Assembly: GCA_014377495.1 (NCBI GenBank)
Contig: JACMPN010000427.1
Location: forward strand, 1 to 20,906
Source: Candidatus Sericytochromatia bacterium
GTDB lineage: Bacteria > Cyanobacteriota > Sericytochromatia > JACMPN01
Direction of reading: 5' to 3'
DNA length: 20,906 nt
In this document: piece after piece, positions 15,975 through 20,906 of the stretch
How positions within the stretch are numbered: position 1 is the first letter of the stretch
Layout of the letters: each line of letters opens with the position of its first letter
Translations under genes and position numbers: made by a program
Notes under the pieces: model-generated
The model's input: the letters and a program-made list of their open reading frames with translations, nothing else
Told to the model about the DNA's origin: nothing
The model's database searches: none

Positions 15975-16826
15975 CTACTTCTCCAATGCCAAAGTGAGTT
16001 GGCGCTTGACCTTGCGGAGAGGCGGAGAGACGATTTCCGACTCGGCGATGACAGCGCCGGCAAAAGCCCCGTCGATCATTGGCAGGCCCGTGCTGGCGGC
16101 GGCGATGAGCATGTTCAGGCACAGGCTCATGATCGTCCGGGGCACGCCGCGGGAATGCGCCCAGATGCGGTCAACGGCCTCCGGGGTGAACAGCGGCTCG
16201 TCACGGCCGGCCACCTGCAGCCGGAAGGAGATCAGGTTCTGTGTGTCTTCCAGATTCAGCGGGGCGAGGGTCGCCCGGGTGGCGATGCGGCTGACAAGCG
16301 CGTTCTTCGTCCGCAGCTTGGTGCGGATTTCCTCCTGGGCCATGAGGACGATCTGGATCAGCTTGCCCTGATCCGGGATCTCGTAGTTCAGCATCTGGCG
16401 GATCAGCTCGAAATGCGCCCCTTTGCAGAGCTGGGCCTCGTCGATGATCAGGATGACGTTCTTGCCGGCCTGGTACTGCTCGACAAGGAAGGCATTGAAC
16501 GCCGTCAATTGCCCCTGCTTGGAACGCTCCAGCGGAATGTCGAACTCCTGGCAGATGCCCCGTAGCAGCTGATGTTCTGTGGGGTAACTACTGGAGATGA
16601 AGCGGACGAGGTTGTCGGGGTTTTCCCGCAAGAGTTCGGCGACCCGGTGGGCGATTGTCGTCTTGCCCAGACCGACGTCGCCGATGAGCAGCGACAGACC
16701 TTCACGCTCCTGGCACGTAAATAGGATCTTGCCCATGGCGGCCCGATGCTGGGCCGCCAGGTACATGTAGCGGGGGCTGGGGCTCAGCGAGAACGGCTTT
16801 TCAGTCAAGCCATAGGCGGCAAACAT
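15975..16826 (-). CDS. ExeA/TniB-like AAA ATPase
   Basis: The 283-residue protein opens with the family start FAAYGLTEKPFSLSPSPRYMY, typical of ExeA/GspA-type and TniB-like AAA ATPases. Walker A is GDVGLGKTT (49-57) and Walker B VILIIDEAQ (124-132); a sensor-like segment VSRIATRATLAPL and a C-terminal helical lid (GVPRTIMSLCLNMLI) follow. Members power assembly of secretion systems or act as regulators of transposases and DNA targeting. Here the partner is a ParB-like gene 6 bases downstream, and no secretion or transposase gene is seen, so a role in DNA segregation or positioning is plausible but inferred. ATG 16826 has GAGG about nine bases upstream. There is no membrane segment or peptidoglycan-binding domain, unlike full-length ExeA, so it is probably cytoplasmic. 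Confidence 0.9.
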   Translation of the reverse strand: MFAAYGLTEKPFSLSPSPRYMYLAAQHRAAMGKILFTCQEREGLSLLIGDVGLGKTTIAHRVAELLRENPDNLVRFISSSYPTEHQLLRGICQEFDIPLERSKQGQLTAFNAFLVEQYQAGKNVILIIDEAQLCKGAHFELIRQMLNYEIPDQGKLIQIVLMAQEEIRTKLRTKNALVSRIATRATLAPLNLEDTQNLISFRLQVAGRDEPLFTPEAVDRIWAHSRGVPRTIMSLCLNMLIAAASTGLPMIDGAFAGAVIAESEIVSPPLRKVKRQLTLALEK

Positions 16827-16858
16827 GCGACAGATCCTCGTGCGATGTAATCCAGCTC

Positions 16859-16867
16859 AGTGTACCA
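16859..16867 (-). promoter_or_regulatory. Candidate extended -10 promoter for the AAA-ParB operon
   Basis: On the minus strand TGGTACACT reads as an extended -10 (TG-n-TACACT) about 32 bases before the AAA gene start, leaving a short leader with its GAGG ribosome site. No -35 is recognised. The evidence is pattern only. Confidence 0.35.
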
Positions 16868-16926
16868 CTGCAGTAGGAGGGCCCGACTGCGGCAGCACCG
16901 TTGACATCTGACCTGAAAGACCAGCG

Positions 16927-17208
16927 CTAGTCTTTGCGGGAATCGCCCTTTTCGTCAGAGCTGGACTTGTAAAGGCGGTCGAGATCATTGCGGGCAGAAT
17001 CAACGTTGAAGACCTCGACCCGCCGTACGTCGGCGAGGAGCATCAGCACTTCGCCCCATTTTTCACCGTCACGGTAGGCCTCGAACTCGAGATAATCGTG
17101 ACCCACCCGGACGATGCGGGCGACATAGTAGTCGTCGCCCCGGCCGGAGTAAATCCGGACGCTGTGGCTACCCTCGCTCAATTGGATCAGGCGATCACGA
17201 AGCACCAT
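16927..17208 (-). CDS. Small hypothetical protein, possible SH3/Sm-like barrel
   Basis: The 93-residue protein starts at ATG 17208, with AGGGG six bases upstream. An open frame continues 14 codons further but reads as non-coding. The body alternates short beta-rich segments (HSVRIYSGRG, YYVARIVRVGHDYLEFEAY, WGEVLMLLADVRRVEVFNV) and ends in a charged tail (SSSDEKGDSRKD). The strand pattern would fit a small beta-barrel of SH3 or Sm type that binds nucleic acid or acts as an adaptor. This is inferred from pattern alone and no family is recognised. It lies between the AAA-ParB operon and the exonuclease gene on the same strand, 66 bases from the latter, and may be co-transcribed with it. Confidence 0.7.
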   Translation of the reverse strand: MVLRDRLIQLSEGSHSVRIYSGRGDDYYVARIVRVGHDYLEFEAYRDGEKWGEVLMLLADVRRVEVFNVDSARNDLDRLYKSSSDEKGDSRKD

Positions 17209-17274
17209 GATGAGCCCCTTCCTGAGCGACGTAGCGTACTGGAGTCCCATCGTAGAACAAGAACGGCACCAGTG

Positions 17275-17898
17275 CTACATCGGAGGCAGCATTGCCGATG
17301 ATTTTGCCGCCGTTCGCCGCTTCGCTGCAGACTGCTGATACGCCATCAGCATCGCCAGGTCCTCGATGCCTTCACCCGACAACCGCTGCAGGAACTGCAG
17401 GAAAATCGTCGCCGTCGCTTCGGCGTCGCCCATGGCCCGATGCCGGCCGTTGATGCTGATCCCGTAATGCTCCGCCAGCGGCCCAAGCGAGCGACTGGGG
17501 AGTTCGGGGTGGATCTTGCGGGCCATGCGCACCGTGCAAAGATCGGGGTTCTCCAGGGATTTGCCCAAGGCCTGCTCGGCGGCGTGGTTGAGGAAGCGTC
17601 GATCAAAGGAGGAGTTGTGGGCGACGAGCGGGGCCGGGCCGGCGAACAGCCAGAACTCCTGCATCACGTCCGCCAGGCTTGGGGCGTTGGCCACCATGTG
17701 ATTCGTGATGCCCGTCAACTGGACGATATTCGAGGGGATCGGGCGGCGAGGGTTGACCAGCGTGGCATAGCGGTCGGTCACCTGGCCCTGCCAGATGCGC
17801 AGCGCGGCGATTTCGGTGATCGCATGCTCCGGCGGGCCATAGCCTGTCGTCTCGATGTCGACTACGATAAAGGATTGTGTTTCCAGCAAAGCATTCAT
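17275..17898 (-). CDS. DnaQ-like 3'-5' exonuclease (DEDDh family)
   Basis: The 207-residue protein has the exonuclease motifs of the DnaQ/PolC epsilon type: ExoI DIETTG (Asp14, Glu16), ExoII HNSSFDRRF (Asp99) and ExoIII HRAMGDAEAT (His153, Asp158). These residues bind two metal ions that cleave the terminal nucleotide from DNA or RNA 3' ends. The sequence, with ITEIAALRI and IVQLTGIT, resembles the exonuclease domains of PolC and DinG. No polymerase or helicase domain is attached, so it acts alone or as a subunit. The exact start is uncertain: ATG 17898 fits the family, while the open frame runs 27 codons further to 17979 into the neighbour's start region. It is divergent from the aminotransferase gene with 79 bases between starts. 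Confidence 0.92.
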   Translation of the reverse strand: MNALLETQSFIVVDIETTGYGPPEHAITEIAALRIWQGQVTDRYATLVNPRRPIPSNIVQLTGITNHMVANAPSLADVMQEFWLFAGPAPLVAHNSSFDRRFLNHAAEQALGKSLENPDLCTVRMARKIHPELPSRSLGPLAEHYGISINGRHRAMGDAEATATIFLQFLQRLSGEGIEDLAMLMAYQQSAAKRRTAAKSSAMLPPM

Positions 17899-17965
17899 GG
17901 TGAAGCAGCGTACCCCAAGCCGGCCCGCAGGGCGAGACACCGGCCTATGTTGCTGAACTCCCGAG

Positions 17966-17972
17966 AAGGAGA
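17966..17972 (+). promoter_or_regulatory. Strong ribosome-binding site of the aminotransferase gene
   Basis: AAGGAGA lies five bases before ATG 17978 and decides the start. It is among the best Shine-Dalgarno matches in the window. Confidence 0.7.
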
Positions 17973-17977
17973 AATTC

Positions 17978-19249
17978 ATGGCTCAACCGTCCGTGACCAG
18001 CGCCCCGCCGCTGACCCTGACCAAATCCCTCGCCATGTTCGAGGAGGCGAAGCGCCTGTCGCCGGGCGGCGTCATGGGCATCCGCCGGCCCTATAACTTT
18101 GTCGTCGGCGAGTACCCGATCTTCATCGAAAAAGGCTACGGCGGCCATATTGTCGACGTGGACGGCAACGACTACATCGACATGCTCTGTGCCTACGGCC
18201 CGATCATCCTCGGCTACGTCGAACCGGAGATCAACGACGCGGTCAAAGCCCGCATGGACGAGGGGTTCTGCTTTTCGCTCGTGCAGCCCCTGCAAAATGA
18301 GTTCCAACAGCGGCTGATCGACCTGATCCCCTGTGCGGAAATGGTCATCCCCGTCAAGACAGGGTCGGACGCGACCACCTGCGCCGTCCGCATCGCCCGG
18401 GCCTACACCGATCGCGACCTGATCCTGCGCTGCGGGTATCACGGCTGGCACGACTGGTGCGTCGAAAACCACGGCGGTGTGCCCCAGGCCGTGCTGGACC
18501 TGACGATCGAATTCCACTATGCCGATCTGCAGGACCTCGAAGCCAAGCTGGACGCCAACAAGGGCAAAGTCGCCGGCATCATCATCACGCCGGTCGGTCA
18601 CCCCACCGCTCAGGACGTCATGGGGCCGCCGCCCGGCTATCTGGCCGCCGTGAAGGAATTGGCCCACGCCCACGGTGCAGTGCTGATCTTTGACGAGATC
18701 CGCACGGGTTTCCGGGTCGCCATGGGCGGAGCGCAGGAACGCTACGGCGTGACGCCCGACCTGACGACCGTCGGCAAGGCGATGGCCAATGGCTATCCGA
18801 TCGCCGCCGTCGTCGGCAAGGCCGAGATCATGCAGGTCATGGAAAAGAAGGCCTTCATCAGCTCGACCTATTTCCCAAACAGCCTGGAAATGGCAGCCGC
18901 TCTGAAGACGATGGAAATCCTCGAACGGGAGAAGGTGCCCGACTCGCTCTGGGAGCGGGGGACGGTCTCCCTGGACCGGCTGAACGCCCTGACCCGGGAG
19001 TCCGGCGTTCCGGCGACCGTGTCCGGCATCCCGCCGATGCCGTTCATCACCTTCGACCGGGTCGACGACCAGATGCGTGACCGGCGGACGCGGTTCTACA
19101 CAGAATGCGTCCGCCGCGGCCTGTTCATCCAGCCGTTCCACCACTGGTACATCGCCCACCGGCACACGGAGGCCGATCTGAACCGGGCGATCGACGTCAT
19201 CGACGAGGCCTATGCCATCGTGGCCGAGGCCCATCCCTACAAACGCTAG
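17978..19249 (+). CDS. Class III PLP-dependent aminotransferase (glutamate-1-semialdehyde aminotransferase-like)
   Basis: The 423-residue enzyme has the fold and motifs of class III aminotransferases: SPGGVMG near residue 28, VDVDGNDYIDML (60-70), KTGSDATTCAVRIARAYT (127-144), GYHGWHDW (153-160), LIFDEIRTGFR (236-246, Asp239 binds the PLP ring nitrogen) and VGKAMANGYP (265-274, Lys267 forms the Schiff base). It resembles the glutamate-1-semialdehyde 2,1-aminomutase branch, but the usual SGTEA motif is TGSDA, so it is more likely a different amine or amino-acid transaminase of that branch. The substrate cannot be given. The gene stands alone: its start is marked by AAGGAGA and a perfect 13-bp hairpin follows its stop. 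Speculatively, amino-sugar or polyamine metabolism could apply, given speH nearby. Confidence 0.92.
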   Translation: MAQPSVTSAPPLTLTKSLAMFEEAKRLSPGGVMGIRRPYNFVVGEYPIFIEKGYGGHIVDVDGNDYIDMLCAYGPIILGYVEPEINDAVKARMDEGFCFSLVQPLQNEFQQRLIDLIPCAEMVIPVKTGSDATTCAVRIARAYTDRDLILRCGYHGWHDWCVENHGGVPQAVLDLTIEFHYADLQDLEAKLDANKGKVAGIIITPVGHPTAQDVMGPPPGYLAAVKELAHAHGAVLIFDEIRTGFRVAMGGAQERYGVTPDLTTVGKAMANGYPIAAVVGKAEIMQVMEKKAFISSTYFPNSLEMAAALKTMEILEREKVPDSLWERGTVSLDRLNALTRESGVPATVSGIPPMPFITFDRVDDQMRDRRTRFYTECVRRGLFIQPFHHWYIAHRHTEADLNRAIDVIDEAYAIVAEAHPYKR

Positions 19250-19256
19250 GTAATCG

Positions 19257-19294
19257 GACAGGCCGGTCGGTCCAGGTGAATCGACCGGCCTGTC
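19257..19294 (+). terminator. Terminator-like hairpin after the aminotransferase gene
   Basis: GACAGGCCGGTCG (19257-19269) pairs perfectly with CGACCGGCCTGTC (19282-19294) over 13 bp with a 12-base loop, starting eight bases after the stop codon. Only a short T-run (GTTT) follows, so termination is likely but not of textbook form. Confidence 0.65.
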
Positions 19295-19334
19295 ACTGTT
19301 TGGAAGGTTTCAATTCGGCTGAAGCGCCCCCGGA

Positions 19335-19370
19335 CAACAAAAATCCCCTGGCCCATAGACGGCCAGGGGA
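19335..19370 (-). terminator. Intrinsic terminator of speH
   Basis: On the minus strand a perfect 10-bp stem, TCCCCTGGCC with GGCCAGGGGA (19344-19353 and 19361-19370) and a seven-base loop, is followed directly by TTTTTGTTGT. This is a textbook Rho-independent terminator placed 17 bases after the speH stop. Confidence 0.88.
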
Positions 19371-19387
19371 GGAAACCAGAAGGACGC

Positions 19388-19816
19388 TTATTGGGCGACC
19401 AACGCTACTTTCTCGCGTTCCCAATCAAGAATTTTCGCCGCTCTGCCCATCGACCGGGGAAACTCCCGGCCGCGTTGGAGGAGCTGTTGTTCGACGTCCT
19501 TGATGCCAAAGGTGCGCACCATGTAGTCTGTCGCAAACTCCACGTCGAAGTCCTTGCACGAGAAGATGTCCACGCTCAGAAACCCCTTGTCGGGGAATGT
19601 GTGGATCGAGATATGGCTCTCGGCAATCAAGACGATGCCAGACACGCCCCAATCCTCAGGCACAGCGCCTGAGTACCGAAACACATAGGGAGGCATGATT
19701 TTCGTCATGCCGATGGCGTTCGGCAGGCCGTCCAGGACGGAACTGATCAGCGCCATGTCTTCGAGCTTGCTGCGCTCGCAGCCGGAACCATCGAGCATAA
19801 GGTGTGGCCCAAACAT
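19388..19816 (-). CDS. speH: S-adenosylmethionine decarboxylase proenzyme
   Basis: The 142-residue enzyme decarboxylates S-adenosylmethionine to supply the aminopropyl group for spermidine synthesis. It belongs to the small bacterial type that self-cleaves to form a pyruvoyl group. The processing motif is ESHISIHTFP, in which the serine after glutamate becomes the pyruvoyl residue. VDIFSCKDFD and an N-terminal MFGPHLMLDGSGC are also family features, and GVSGIVLIAESHI spans the core. ATG 19816 fits the usual N-terminus; the GGAGG further upstream is about 13 bases away, rather far. An in-frame TTG at 19861 is unlikely. The gene ends at a clear intrinsic terminator. Spermidine synthase is not in the window. 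The enzyme call is firm. Confidence 0.95.
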   Translation of the reverse strand: MFGPHLMLDGSGCERSKLEDMALISSVLDGLPNAIGMTKIMPPYVFRYSGAVPEDWGVSGIVLIAESHISIHTFPDKGFLSVDIFSCKDFDVEFATDYMVRTFGIKDVEQQLLQRGREFPRSMGRAAKILDWEREKVALVAQ

Positions 19817-20261
19817 TTTCTTCTGGTGACCTCCCGGAAAACTCCGAAAACCTGTGTGCAAGTCCGAGTATCAGGGATATTCGCCGAATACGCAACCCCT
19901 TGAAGCACTGCATCAGGATAACCCCAAAGCCTACAGCCGAAAGGATTTGCCCGATTTGTTCCCGCGGCAGACAGGATTTTACCAACTCCCGATTCCTCCG
20001 ATTTACTCGTCCATGCTCCGCCACACGCTTTCACACTGGACGCTGAAAAATCGCGTAACGTTGTGTAACTCATCTCTCAAATGGCGGTCGGCAGGCATTC
20101 AGGGACTCCGTGTCCCAGGAGGAAGCGGTAGGCATGCCGCAAAGGCCGAACGCTGACGGCCACGGCCAGCAACCGGTGTGATAGACTGCCTCGATCATGG
20201 CGCACTGAGCTGTTTCGGCTTGTTTCGCCCACCCACTCAAGCGATGGAGACCTCATCAGCA
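19817..20261. other. Divergent 445-base gap between speH and efp
   Basis: No convincing gene is seen. Bases 19850-20075 are less GC-rich than the rest and have open frames on both strands without family resemblance. They probably hold the promoter and leader of speH, and 20076-20261 those of efp. I recognise no riboswitch class. TAGACTGCC at 20182-20190 matches a sequence in the promoter candidate at 4307-4315 and may be a -10 box for efp, though no -35 is seen at normal spacing. Confidence 0.4.
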
Positions 20262-20819
20262 ATGATTTCGACTAACGACCTCCGTCCGGGCGTCACGATT
20301 GAGCTCGACAGCGACCTCTGGACCGTCCTGGAGTTCCAACACGTCAAACCCGGCAAGGGAGCCGCGTTCGTCCGGACCAAGATGAGGAACGTCCGCAGCG
20401 GCAACACGAACGAGCGCACCTTCCGCGCCGGCGAGAAACTGGTCCGGGCCCTCCTCGAGCGCAAGGAAATGCAATTCCTGTACGAGCAGAGCGGCGAATA
20501 CAACTTCATGGACACGACCGATTTCGAGCAGATCGCCCTGCCCGCCTCCAAGCTGGGCGACACGGTCAAGTGGATGAAAGAGCAGACAATGGTCAACATG
20601 CTCTTCTTCGGCCACGAGATCATCGGCGTCGATCCGCCCAACTTCGTCGAACTCGAAGTGACCGAGACGGACCCCGGCGTGCGCGGCGATACTGCCACCG
20701 GTGGCTCGAAGCCGGCCACCATGGAGACCGGCGCCGTCGTCGCCGTGCCCTTCTTCATCAACATCGGCGACATGCTCAAGATCGACACCCGCACGGGTGC
20801 GTACTTGGAACGCTGTTAG
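20262..20819 (+). CDS. efp: Translation elongation factor P
   Basis: The 185-residue protein is full length for the family. EF-P enters the ribosomal E site and relieves stalling at polyproline stretches. The KOW-like first domain carries the tip loop HVKPGKGAAF with Lys32, the residue modified in many bacteria; the two OB domains follow, with the family signature VELEVTETDPGVRGDTATGG and the end IDTRTGAYLERC. ATG 20262 gives the usual MISTNDLRPG start; an in-frame ATG at 20244 and one at 20178 would add residues foreign to the family. GGAG lies about 12 bases upstream. No EpmA or EpmB modification gene is visible. The sequence is close to cyanobacterial EF-P. Nothing recognisable follows in the last 87 bases. 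Confidence 0.97.
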   Translation: MISTNDLRPGVTIELDSDLWTVLEFQHVKPGKGAAFVRTKMRNVRSGNTNERTFRAGEKLVRALLERKEMQFLYEQSGEYNFMDTTDFEQIALPASKLGDTVKWMKEQTMVNMLFFGHEIIGVDPPNFVELEVTETDPGVRGDTATGGSKPATMETGAVVAVPFFINIGDMLKIDTRTGAYLERC

Positions 20820-20906
20820 TCCAGCCCTTTAACCGGACCAGGCGGCCGGCAGCCCAGGGGCGGCGGCGGGGGGTTGTTTGGTGCCCACGTTGTGCCGTGA
20901 GAGGCG

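Noticed and set aside
17945..19234. Minus-strand open frame (429 codons) opposite the aminotransferase
   Set aside because: The plus strand has a complete motif set; this is an antisense shadow.
19656..20073. Overlapping minus-strand frames upstream of speH (including one with a hydrophobic stretch)
   Set aside because: They run into the real speH gene in other frames and show no recognisable domain.
1..20906. CRISPR arrays, tRNA or rRNA genes, insertion sequences
   Set aside because: No regularly spaced repeats, TpsiC-like tRNA ends with matching stems, rRNA signatures or transposase motifs were noticed. This was reading by eye, not a tool search.

Overview
The window is GC-rich, densely coded bacterial DNA with mostly short intergenic gaps. 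A signal-peptide protein ending in a predicted outer-membrane barrel points to a diderm. The elongation factor P at the right end resembles cyanobacterial EF-P (start MISTNDLRPG, PGKGAAF tip), and AroH-type chorismate mutase and a HelY-like helicase are also common in that neighbourhood. No photosynthesis gene is visible. My best guess is a non-photosynthetic relative of Cyanobacteria (for example Sericytochromatia), but this is inference from remembered family sequences.

Layout. 1-665 (minus) is the N-terminal part of a membrane-anchored polysaccharide-biosynthesis NAD-dependent sugar epimerase/dehydratase that runs off the left edge. 1026-5166 (plus) is the most unusual part. It holds two soluble 261-residue chemoreceptor-type signalling proteins with a nearly identical 392-bp segment, and between them a 58-residue LacI-like helix-turn-helix miniprotein, a stand-alone FIST sensor protein, and a decayed third chemoreceptor copy. 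The decayed copy lies in the FIST reading frame and is separated from it and interrupted by TGA codons only. 5218-7470 (plus) is a Ski2/HelY-like RNA helicase. It converges on a large orphan membrane histidine kinase (7481-10132, minus).

10567-13961 (minus) has a small membrane protein preceded by a three-part cell-surface protein: gluzincin peptidase, six-bladed propeller, outer-membrane barrel. A 71-residue helical protein (plus) converges on chorismate mutase aroH (minus) across a bidirectional terminator. Next come a two-gene minus-strand operon pairing an ExeA/TniB-like AAA ATPase with a ParB-like protein and no ParA, a 93-residue small protein, and a DnaQ-type exonuclease. The exonuclease is divergent from a class III aminotransferase. 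S-adenosylmethionine decarboxylase (speH, minus) and efp (plus) are arranged divergently across a 445-bp gap.

Functional themes are intracellular sensing and signalling (FIST, soluble chemoreceptors, histidine kinase), envelope biogenesis, RNA and DNA handling, and small housekeeping enzymes (chorismate mutase, polyamine synthesis, EF-P). The cluster at 1026-5166 and the AAA-ParB pair are the best candidates for undescribed systems. I saw no tRNA, rRNA, CRISPR array or transposase gene.
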